A stretch of DNA of 64,000 nucleotides from Lingula anatina (lineage: Eukaryota > Brachiopoda > Lingulata > Lingulida > Lingulidae). Positions within the stretch are counted from its first letter, which is position 1. Each line of letters opens with the position of its first letter. Shown here piece after piece: positions 33,363 to 44,189 of the stretch. Location: contig NW_019775844.1 of the NCBI RefSeq assembly GCF_001039355.2, positions 78,737 to 142,736 of the forward strand, read 5' to 3'. Under the pieces are notes generated by a model. It saw only the letters and a list, made by a program, of their open reading frames with translations, was not told the origin of the DNA and made no database searches. Position numbers and translations under genes: made by a program.

Positions 33363-34256
33363 TTAAATGGTTTGCTTTTCATCATTTTCTGCCATTTGAT
33401 CGTCCTTGGCTGGTTTAGAGGGCGAGACCGTTGAACTTTGATAAAGATATCTATCCACGCTTCTCTTCCGAGCTCCGAATGTGCGTGCAAATTCACGATA
33501 TTTGCTAAAATTAGTGCTTATCACTGACATGGGGAGACTGATAAACCCCAACCCGACGATGACGCAGAGAATTCCCACAAAATAACCTGGCACATCCACA
33601 GGATAGATGTCGCCATAACCGACCGTCGTCATGGTAACCACGGCCCACCAGTAGCCAATCAGGATGTTGTACATGAACGAGTTGTCGTTGCCAAGCTCCG
33701 CTACGTAGATGAGAGGCCCGAACACCATCGCCCCGGTGCACAGCAACAGAAAGAGAAGCCCCACTTCAGTGCTGCTGCCTTTCATTGTCAACAGCAGCAC
33801 TCTCAGTGGGATATAATGTTGACCAAAGCGGTAGATCCGGAATATACGTAACAGCATGACAACCATCACCAGCCCAGTGAAAACCCGTACTTCTGACGCC
33901 GACATATACAACCACTTTACTCCTAACAAATTGCTCACAGCGATTAGGGACCAATTGACCACAACCCAGACAACATCGACTATGTTCAGCAGAGATTTAA
34001 AGTAGTGTCTGGCGCTCTGTGCAGAAATGACTCTCAATAATATGTCCAAAGTGAAGTAAACATAAGTAGCATAACGTAAAGCAATGGGCAAAATGTGCTC
34101 CGAAGTGGCAAGGTACATGGTTTCCTTGTTGCTAAGATTGGCGGCGCTGGTAAAAATGGATGGGTTAAATGTGGGAATGCGCAGCGACTTCACTGTAGCA
34201 AAGGCGTCTACGGTGAAAATGAGTACTGTGCACATTAAGTAAAGGACCAGCCAAAT
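33363..34256 (-). CDS. Voltage-gated K+ channel, S1-S6 exon only (no T1 exon found)
   Basis: One exon from an acceptor (CAG ending at 34,257) to a TAA at 33,363, 297 residues, open in phase 0 like the matching exons of the two + strand channels. S1 starts IWLVLYLMC. A glycosylation-like NLS lies in the S1-S2 loop. S2 is YFTLDILLRV, S3 NIVDVVWVV, S4 VVMLLRIFRIYRF. The pore is WWAVVTMTTVGYGD with an intact K+ filter. S6 is GLGFISLPMSVISTNF. In ungapped alignment with Shaker-type channels the S4 positions R1, R2 and R6 are Met, Met and Gln, while R3, R4 and K5 are Arg; the PVP hinge is PMS. No T1 exon was found on the - strand up to 44 kb, so the start is unknown: the first internal Met is at 34,235. 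Either the T1 exon was lost, or it lies outside or is too changed to see. Confidence 0.8.
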   Translation of the reverse strand: MWLVLYLMCTVLIFTVDAFATVKSLRIPTFNPSIFTSAANLSNKETMYLATSEHILPIALRYATYVYFTLDILLRVISAQSARHYFKSLLNIVDVVWVVVNWSLIAVSNLLGVKWLYMSASEVRVFTGLVMVVMLLRIFRIYRFGQHYIPLRVLLLTMKGSSTEVGLLFLLLCTGAMVFGPLIYVAELGNDNSFMYNILIGYWWAVVTMTTVGYGDIYPVDVPGYFVGILCVIVGLGFISLPMSVISTNFSKYREFARTFGARKRSVDRYLYQSSTVSPSKPAKDDQMAENDEKQTI

Positions 34257-34778
34257 CTGTAACGAGAACAGTTAATCGAGTTGTTACCGACTGAAGTATG
34301 TTAAACACCCTCTACTAGAGCCACAAATGGATTACACCAGATATTCGCTGATATATCTCTGCTGGCTAATTAAATGCACTTTTCTGTGCCTAGACAGTAG
34401 AGAATTGCGTCATTAATTAACCGGAGACCCATCTCTGAGCAAATCAATTTGCCGTCCTGGTAGAGGGTGCATATATGTTAAATATTCATATTGATACTAA
34501 GCTATTTATAAACGTTTCTATTTTAAAACACGTGACCTTAAGCCCCCCTTTTCGTTTTCCATTATTTACTTTTATATATTTATTTATTTATTTATTTATC
34601 TATTTATTCATTTCCAGTCTAAAATTTTGTCCACATTTGCTATCAAAATATAGCATATACGCGATCGTCTTAGGTGCATTTTGATAAAGGATGATGCAGG
34701 TCTACCGTGTTGTAGGAGTTAAATTTTTCCTTCATGTGTGTGTTTGCATGCGTTCATGCACATGCGAGTTGCAGGGAA

Positions 34779-34810
<32 letters not shown>

Positions 34811-34845
34811 NTAATAGACTACTACAATGTTGGCTACTAGTCAAC

Positions 34846-34889
<44 letters not shown>

Positions 34890-35744
34890 ACACTCAAACA
34901 TCGTTGCTAATCTATTTACACACTCAATTTTAGCTCCTGTTCTTGAAACAAACAAAAATGGGGGTTCCGTTTGACTAAAATACCAACAAAAAGTTAATTT
35001 TTGTATTCTATATATGTGCTTTATACTAACATTTGTGCATTTACCTGACACAACAAAGAAAGCAAACAAAACATAAAAACAGTTTTACTTAACAATGAAC
35101 AAAGCTCACAACGCAAAGGTATAATACAAAATCAACACACTTAAACATTGTAAGCTTCCTCAAGTAGTTTTTAAGGACCATTTGTTGTATTGCAAAAAGG
35201 TTTAACTTGCACTTAATGTCGAACAATATCTTTTGTTAACGCTTTTTTCCAGTTAATTATACCGGTATATGTTGCCAACGGGGGGCTCTAATAAAGTTGG
35301 TAGAAGTAGGCCTAACTTGTATAAAGCACGGTTGTCTTGTATGTGTGCAAGAGTGGCAATTTATAACGTTCTACCCGTAACGTAACGTAAGATATGGTTG
35401 TTAATATTTTAAAAATCAGTTATGAGTAATGACGAGCCATTTTTTCTCAGTCAGAAGAATAGTTGGTATATATGTATATCACAAAGCATGCTTATTTGCA
35501 TGTTTTTTAATTAATGTCTGTTGTACGAGTTAGGAATGTTACCAAGCTTCTCATCATATATCCTTATGTGCTCACATTTTATTCACTCTCCTGCTTCTAC
35601 TGAAATTCTTCCTCCCCTTTAATTTTTTACTTTTCTTTTCATTTTCCCAACTTCATCAATTTCGTATTTATCCTGTCTCTAATTTCTCCTTTTCATTGCC
35701 ATCATTTCTTTCATTCTTTGCTTCCTTCTGAGTTTTTTCTTCGT

Positions 35745-35808
<64 letters not shown>

Positions 35809-37371
35809 ACCATATAGGATTTAAACATGTAGACGCAAACTTACCATGTTACATGCATACACACTCTTATATTTAATTGAGCGTTAAGATTCATCATCAG
35901 TCCATCTGCTACTCCATTTAAAAGTTCAGATTTCACCAACGAAAAGAAAAGTGTCACTTGAACCTAAACGTTCCTAGCAATTATTACAAAAACATACCTG
36001 CAACGCCAACAATGCGCTTAAGCAGCTTTGCTTATCTTAAAGTTACGCAGAGCGAAATCATATAAAAGCCCTGCCATTCAAACCTTGCTGCGTGCCATTG
36101 TAACTGTCTTCTTAAGGCCAGCGTAAACAACAGTTTCCAACAAATGTGAATGCTTTTTTGTTGTTAAATAGTTCATATTTAACCAAGGGCGAAAATTAAG
36201 TGTTAATAAATTTGTGTAAATGGCTTTGTGATTCCAAGCAAATATTTTGACCAAAGGGGCATTTTATTCCGGCTTGAAACGTTTGAATGAAATTATTGAC
36301 GGTGCTTGAGAGAAACACCTGTTGTAAAAACACATGTTCTTTTATTAGCTACAAGGCGCTATGATTTACATTGCATAGTTGGACTTTTTTATGTTCGTAT
36401 CAATTTACCAGCAGTTAATGGTTTTTATAAATTGCTTTCACAAAGCGAGGAAGCGTAACATCGTGATCATGCATATACTAAATTTGGACTATTAAACATG
36501 TTTACTGTAGTTGAAATTTAATCTGATTCCTAAAATGTTTACATTTCAGCATACAGCTTTATATAGACGAGTTGATGTTTTATTCTGATACCGGTAATTA
36601 GAGCGTGTAAAGTAATTTCCTATAGGAGCATACATGCAGGATTCATTTGACTATAATCCTATCCGATAGTTTTTATTTCATTTAATTTCATTTTTTTATC
36701 TATTTCATTATATATTTATCCTGTGCACTATCTAAAGCATGCATATATCGCTGATCGCATATCATCCAGACATACATGTAGACTGACACTGGTATCACCA
36801 ATATTTACTTTCTAATACTTTTAGCAGCTGATCTCTCGCTGTATACAATGTACGTGGTGCACGTTTTCTTTTTATAGCAGTGAAATCATTTTCTTTCCCT
36901 GCATCGGTCACCCCAAAGCGCACAGACTGTCAAACATAATACAGTAAGGTTAAAAACGTTTTTGATTCGTTGCCCACTTCTGCTGTGTACAACACTGCTG
37001 CATTCAGTACACTGCATTCAGTTATTGCACAAAGTTAAATGGGAACTGGGGCATTGCCTTTATATGATTATTCTTATTTTGACGCAGTCCTTGAACATTT
37101 TCTATTCATTTCGAGTGAAGTGACTAAAGGCAAGGTATACATCTTTGAATTATTTTCGAACTCCGTGGTTTTAACCTGATCGAACGCCGTTTTTATCAAA
37201 AGCGCCCGAGTCTATTACTCACTCCCTTAGGTGCATTAACACGAAGAAATGTAGTGTTAAATATATTGAGTCAGTACATTAACGGACATTAAGATAAAAT
37301 TCAATTATCTATTAAGATTAAATTCAATTACTAGACGTACTATATCAAGAAATATCCTCACCTGTTGTTTG
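34257..37371. other. AT-rich noncoding DNA with microsatellites
   Basis: No gene seen. GT and GA runs lie at 34,782-34,810 and 34,848-34,882 (an N at 34,811) and again at 35,744-35,812. Confidence 0.5.
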
Positions 37372-37700
37372 AACTGGTGACCAAATAGAACCGTTTCTTC
37401 TATCTCAGTCGAGTAAGAACCCTTGCTAGTACTGGTACCAGCGGACAAATATTGTCATCGATAAATGCCTTCAGGCGCAAGGTCAAATCTTCTAGCACGT
37501 CGTGGTCAGCCGGTCATTTTCTCCGGCCAAACTGGGTCGTGTCCGGCTTCGTCTTCACTCTAGCTTGAAATCCGTACGGTTGACGGTATGTACCTTCCGC
37601 TAAGTACGTCTAAGACTTCGACGCGCAACAGGTTCACGGCGTTACACGCACGCTGTCTTCAGTGTCTAGTCACTCAGTGCTTGTTTGATATTTGATAAAT
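37372..37700 (-). promoter_or_regulatory. Possible 5' exon or promoter for the - strand K+ channel
   Basis: On the - strand a CpG-richer stretch ends ACAACAG followed by GTGAGG at 37,371, a good splice donor. The last 29 codons in phase 0 with the channel exon are open but contain no ATG and are preceded by a stop, so this is more likely 5' UTR than coding. Weak evidence. Confidence 0.25.
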
Positions 37701-38102
37701 TGTGACTGTAATTCCTTCAGTCCCAGTTCAAGTTAATCATCATATTTGGTTAAAGAAGTAGATAAACTGCCCTACAGTATATCAACGAAGAGATGATAAG
37801 TGCCTTAACGCCTTCGCCTTGCTCAGGCCTCGTTCGGATCGTTTTAACATCAATAATGTTAGTCATGCCACGCGACAGGGATATTGAAAGCGAGGCAATT
37901 AAGCGGAGCGTTATATTTGGAGTGTTCACTTGATTCTTGTTGGCTTTGCGTGCAGATATTTACTCTAGTCGACCGTTCCCGATCATTTAAGAGAGCAAAA
38001 AGCGTGCGGTCAAAAGATCAACTTTTTAAAGTATTTTAGTTGTCCCTGAAGCGTTTCGATCGCTTTCAGATAAATTCACTGACGTCGCGATGAGTTACTT
38101 AA

Positions 38103-39092
38103 GGTAGATCGGTCGTTACGTNAAAAAAACTTTTTTGTGTAAAGAGGCATCCAAGTAGATTTTAATTTTGCCAAAAAAGTTGGGGGTTACCGACCAAATA
38201 AGAGAACTACGCCAAGTTGAAGTGCGTTATACCCTGCGTGACGCACTAGTCGGAAGTCCCCATTCAAATCAATGGGAAAATTATTGAAGAGAATAATAAG
38301 GGAAATACTCATGCATATGAAAATAGTTTATTGCCGTTGTTATTTATTAATGAATATAACATGAACGTGACATCGTAAACACTGTGTTGTCGAGTAAAAT
38401 GAAGCGTCTGATACAAAGTATCAAATGCGGCATTCACGTGCTTGCTTGCGGTGCGTTCAGTACACTTTGTTTACACTGACAAGTCAAGGTCAGAAGTGCA
38501 TAATTTTTCTGTATAATATAACGCAGTTTCAATTTTGATTAGTGAATTTTCTTCAAGCTGTAGACCCTATGGCCATTTTCTGAACATTTGTATAAGCTAC
38601 GAAATATTTCTCAGTCCAAATTTCTCTAAGTCCAAATAAGTGGCGTTACGACGCACTTCCGGTTTTCGTCGAAATCTAAACTACAGCAGCACATTCAGGG
38701 CGTTCTACCTCAAAAAGTACGCAGCCGCTTTGATTGGAATTTACAACACTTATTCTTTACATGACATAGCACCTACGTGCATAATTTGTGAGCTTTAGCT
38801 GTCATACATTTTCTAGTACCAATTCAAATTTGAAAAGGAGCTATTCCGACGATTTGTTGAAGGGCAAGTCTATGAACGTGCTACAGTTGTCGTATGGAAT
38901 CATAGTCGACAAACGTTGTCGAAAATCTGTATCGATCATACAGAGTTACAGACAAGTTGATAATGTGTGTTTATCTTATAGATAATTGTTTTATTTCCTT
39001 AAATTGATAAAACAGACTGAAGTGTCGTTAGAGACGATTGACGATGCGCTGAAATTGCGCAAATCGTCAAATTACGTAACGACCGATCTACC
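38103..39092. mobile_element. 990-bp DNA transposon with 19-bp inverted repeats and TTAA flanks
   Basis: The ends are GGTAGATCGGTCGTTACGT (38,103-38,121) and its exact reverse complement (39,074-39,092). TTAA stands on each side (38,099-38,102 and 39,093-39,096). No transposase is visible. The TTAA flanks fit piggyBac-type target choice, although the end sequence is not the usual CCC start. An N is at 38,122, right at the inner edge of the left repeat. Confidence 0.85.
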
Positions 39093-39249
39093 TTAATTGA
39101 TCACAACGCCTCTGTCGGTTGCGATGTACTTTATGAACAATGGTCTCCAGATTGTTAAAAGTATGCTCAAACAGAAGTCAATAAGTATATATACAATCAA
39201 GTTGATGATGAAGAGATGGAAATTATTTACTCAAGAATTCTCTGTCAAT

Positions 39250-39356
39250 GTTTTTATTCACATGACCTTTTTTTTCTTTTTCTTTTTCTCTTCTTATCTT
39301 TTTTATTTATTTTATTATTATTATTATTTTTTTTTTTTGGGGGGGGGGGGGGGGGT
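39250..39356. repeat. T-rich tract followed by a run of 17 G
   Basis: Low-complexity T/C-rich stretch ending in a G homopolymer; no gene. Open frames across it are low-complexity artefacts. Confidence 0.8.
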
Positions 39357-39420
39357 AGTACTAACAAGAAATTTGATTTATTACCAAGAGTCGTGAATAA
39401 CTGAATGAAGAATGTTGTAT

Positions 39421-39686
39421 TGTAAGGTTCGATTCTAGGTTCACAGATCGAGAAGAAGTGAGCAACAAGAGTCGTGGATTTCCAAACAGCTTTATTCCTA
39501 CTACCTAACTTCTTCTCTCTACCCACCACCTGTTCTATTTATATGTACCTTAATGTCTCATTATAATTATACCTTATAATATATCTTACTAGGCGCGGGC
39601 GCCGCGACATCCTATAGTCTAGGCGCGGGCGCCGCGACATCCTAGGGGCGTGGGACACGCTAAGGGGCGCCACCGCGTCCCTTACA
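39421..39686 (-). mobile_element. Solo LTR, 266 bp, with GTAT target duplication
   Basis: It starts TGTAAGG and ends CCTTACA, with GTAT on each side (39,417-39,420 and 39,687-39,690). On the - strand it has a TATA-like TACATATAAATAG near 39,540 and AATAAA at about 39,494, in the order expected for an LTR. A GC-rich word GGCGCGGGCGCCGCGACATCCTA occurs twice near the upstream end. No internal retrotransposon region is adjacent. Confidence 0.8.
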
Positions 39687-39699
39687 GTATGTTGGCTGA

Positions 39700-42600
39700 G
39701 GATGCCAAGTCATTCTCTGGAACGCCAAGCATTGACAGTTTAATGACAGCCACTATGAAAAAATAATGAATAAGTCACTTAATTTCCAAAAACAATGCAA
39801 AACTGGAGACAAGAAGATCAAAGTCAAAACAACATTTGACAACGACTATTCTTTTTGTAACCATGACTATCATAATTGGGCGAAGCACTAATTATACCAG
39901 TCTTTCATATGGAAGAAAAACACCATAATAACGATTTTGTTGACAATAGCTACATGTATTACAATAAATAGCATTGGATGTTTAAGATGTACATGTAAAC
40001 ACACGCTCAGAACATTAACCACTTTTGTTGAACTTATCTTACAGCGAGAAGAAATTTAATATTATTCAAACAGATGAGTTAATGTCAACAAAATAATCCA
40101 GTTACCACTCCCGGCCTTGCTATCTGTTAATCATCCTGACGTAGTTTTGAATCGTGTTCAATCCAAAAGTCAGCGCTTGAAGGTATTTCGGGATTTGAAA
40201 AAAAAAAAAAAAAGAAACACGATTAATCGCGAGTTAAAGGCGCTTTAATAACGTCTGTTTATGACGGAATTAAAGCTATGACCCAACCGCTTTATCTTCT
40301 ATCCTAGATTAAAGCGAGCGTCAGGAAAGAAAGACCAAAGAATGGTTGGTCGGAGAAAAATCACTTTTACACCGGGTAATTTCGTGAAGTATGTGTTTTT
40401 CGCGGGAAAATCTTACACTGTGTATATTTAAGAGTAATTTTCAGACACGCATCTTCCGTGGGACTTCTGTTAACGATGATGTACACGTGATGATAATAAT
40501 GCTAATGATAGTAACAATAATGATATCTATTTTTCTTAAAGACCATAGACATCCCTCCCCCCCTCCGTGTCCCCCATTTCAGTGATTGGAGGGGGGTGGG
40601 GGTGGGGACGGTTGGCCACTGCACCCCCCCCCCCCCCATGGCCAGCCACTCCATCAGCGCGGTAGAATTACCTTTTTGTACTGGAACACATGTTACCCCC
40701 CTACCATCCCTTCACCATCCAAGTAAGGGTACAAGAAAAAACGATACGGAACTTAGTACTTCTCACCCCTGCATGTACCCTACATTACATAAAAATTATT
40801 CTCGTCAACTATTTTTTATCTGTCGAACGAAGCGAGGCAGAATCCTCGTGCATCCACCTGCCCTCCCTTCTTATATTAAATCCAAATCGTGGATGGACCT
40901 ATGCATCGTTCACCCCTGAAAACCACCCCTACAACTCTGCCACCTACTTTTGTCTCAAACTGATATTTCTAGCTTTGCTTAATGTCGGCTATCATAATCC
41001 ATCGTGAGGTTTGAGATGATTTAATGAAGTTCAAGTATTTGTTATCAGCTTATGTACGGGACACAACTGGTATGGGTAAATACATGTATTATCTACTCCG
41101 CATTACTGCCGCGGTTTCAATTTATCTATAGCACGCTGAAAGCATCGTGAGTTACAGGAATGTACAGACATGAATTCATTGTTGCAGATAAGAAACATTT
41201 ATCTGTTTATCCTTTCAAAGTTGATAAAGGATTTCATTTTGGAAACCAAGATGAATTTGACGTGTAATTTCTGATATGCCTTTGTTGCGTTCCAGTTATA
41301 TTTCTATTCCTGTGTAACGGGGGAATTACTGTGTAGCAGTGTTCTTAACAATTGCAATGTTTTTTTTTCTTTTTTACGAAATAAAAAGTGGGGTCGATAA
41401 CCAGTGAGGTCGACATGGTGATATATAATATTGACCTTTCAACGTTTTGCGAACGATTTTCAACTGCGTGCACTTACCATAAACATATCTATGTAGTAGT
41501 AGTCCTAAATATAAAAATCATCGTCCGGGCAATCACTAATTATATAATACAAGAATAGAAACGAAAGTAGCTGACACCTAATATTTTTAGGAAACACCCA
41601 TTAGCCGTTAAAATAGTCTGAATTATCTTGCAGGTCAGTTTTCTAAGACTATGACCCAAATAAATAGGTAGAACTCCAATGAAGTAAAATTGTACTATAT
41701 CGAGACGGTCGTTGCAAATGCTTTAGTTCAATATCTTCTTTGTCCAAATTAACTGCTTTGGATTTATTTTGAACTGACATAGACCTTCATTGTTTATCTA
41801 CAGACAGTGTCAGTGTATGAAATTAAACCAGTTTCGGGAGTCTGACGGTCTTTCGTGTATTCAGTACGTTGCATGCAGCACTCAAACTGAGTGTGTCCAT
41901 TGCTACAGAGAAGACAGCTGTTCACCTCGGTCTGCCGGCTGGTATTCGAACCGTTTGTATAACAAAAGATAAATAAATAAATAAATAAATCCCAGGTTGT
42001 TGTAGACAACTCTTATAAGATTTGCCATACATTTCTCATAGTTTTTTTCTAAGATGCCCCTGTTACATAAAGCACTAGTAGCTGGCGTTTGTGCATCAAT
42101 ACAACGTGAGTAGTTACATCCGTACTATACGGGAGAAAAGAATTTCATTTTTTTCTTTTGTTATGTTACATCATTTGAACAATGGAAAACCTATACCGGA
42201 CAATGAGGATGTTTACAAAATAAACAAACAATTTNACGGATGTAACTACTAACGTGTTGATAAATATGAATAACTATGATAATGGAACTTACATTTAGCA
42301 ACTGACGGACGTTGCGGTCTCAGTCTGAGACCTTTTACTAGGTGAATGACCTGGATGGACTGGTCACCTGATCTATTGTCACGCAGTTAGGCATAGTCTC
42401 TAGTGCATATAGTCTAGTGTACTATCTAGGTCAGTTACTAATGGTAAGTTCCAGTATCAGAGTTGTTAAATTTATCATTCTTATTCTACTGGATGACTAA
42501 CGACATTCACTCATTCAATAAAACGTGTTGTTGCTATCACAGCAACGAGTTTACAATGCTAAGATTGCCCTTTCCATAACATTTGTATTGTACATAAATT

Positions 42601-44189
42601 GCATGCATCAATTAAACAAGCTATAAAAACTAGTGCTATTAAGATAATTCTCACCATCACCAGACTTGTCAGTAATAAATAGAAACAGATACCGTTCTTC
42701 GTTATTTTTTAGGTAATTGCACATTTCAGCTCCACTCCGGACTCTCAGTGTGTTGACTAATAGGCCTAAAATACCTACTCTGTGCAATATCCAAATTGAT
42801 CAATTTTGTTTTAAATCAATTAGATGGACGTTTTGTTTGAACTGTGCATTAGAAGAGCGTACAAAGAAGTCCGCATCATGGCTTAACATTAGAATAATTG
42901 CAAACTTCGTTACGTTGTTTTAATTAATCTAACTACTAATTATATAAAGAAAAGTGAGACATCATCCTCATTACTCTCATTATGTACCTTATTTTGTAGT
43001 ATTGAGCTGTCCACATGTTGCTCATATCAATGAATACCATATCTAAAAATAGTGAAAAATAATTGCCTATTAACCCGTATTCGAGTTAGGAATTTTTTTT
43101 ATTGTTTTACTGTCACAAGTGGAGTCACCATTCAGTCTCTATCTTCATTTTGGAGAGTGATTCAAACATAAAATTCATAAATTGTTTATATAAGGGAAAA
43201 TTGCTGAAATTTACATGAAAATTCCTTTTTTTTCGTCGATTTTATGCGTTTCATGTGTATCTGAAGCCTTACGTTCAGAAAGAATTTGAGAGCTTTTAAT
43301 AAACAATTTTATTGTCTTATTTCATTAAATGAATTTAACAGTTTATATCATTGTGCAAACAATTTAAGTTGCAAATAATCGTTATTATCATCAAAGAATT
43401 GGTTGCCAGGTACACGTAATATAAAAATGCTGTGTTCTGGTACCTTTAACGTGCATAAGATAAACACCTCCACTTGAACCCTGCAACTACTTTATTAAAT
43501 ATTTATAGGCGTAACTGATATATTGTATTGATCACATTTGAAGAAATATCAACTCGACTTAAAACTAGTCGTACACAAGACAAATAGTGTATACGGCACG
43601 TTGACACTCCATTGATAAAATCTCCATGGTGACCGTGTCCTCTTCTAAGGCGTGGTGAACATCAAATGGTCTCTTGGGAACCCAAGATTGATTGCAAGCG
43701 GCTGCACAGTGCATTGTCACATCGGGTAGCATCATTAGTCATTTATGAGACAAATATATCTATTGACAAATATATCTATTGACAAATATATATATCTATT
43801 GACGGTGTGAAGAGGGGTGGTTTGTTCTGTGTGGTGAACGTCATTTCATCTTTTGATGTTGACACGGGATATGATTTGTCGACCTTATTATTTTATCTTG
43901 TTCCCTTGGGTAATATTGATATCAATGTAAACGGTGGTGCATCACTCAGGTAAGGCAGACAGCCATTTTCGTATATTACGTGCATGTGCAAAAAACGCGG
44001 CATTCGCCAACTGAAGTACCGTATCTCATTCAGTGAGCCCATTTAAAAAGACAATGGTAAGAACAAAAACCACACTGGTAATGTATTGAATGAGTCTTTT
44101 CCCGCAGGGAAATGTCTTATATATCTCGCAGAAAAGATACTTAATTGATATTGTTATGACAAAGTAAGTGAAACGCTGACTGGTTTCTG
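39700..44189. other. Intergenic spacer upstream of second K+ channel gene
   Basis: No gene recognised. C/G-rich homopolymers lie near 40,550-40,640, an AAAT run near 41,970, and a small inverted-repeat element at 42,284. An N is at 42,234, flanked by an inverted pair AGTAGTTACATCCGT (about 42,107 and 42,236). Confidence 0.5.
42284..42452. mobile_element. 169-bp inverted-repeat element
   Basis: The ends GGAACTTAC...CAACTGAC and GTCAGTTAC...GTAAGTTCC are imperfect reverse complements of about 23 bases. Shorter palindromes lie inside (GGTCTCAGTCTGAGACC). Non-coding, probably a MITE. Confidence 0.5.

Noticed and set aside
34719-35069. Open frames across 34.7-35.1 kb with Ser/Leu or His/Thr runs
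   Set aside because: They come from GT and GA microsatellites.
37372-37460. Coding first exon joined to the - strand K+ channel
   Set aside because: The phase-matched frame is open for only 29 codons, has no ATG and shows no T1 features.
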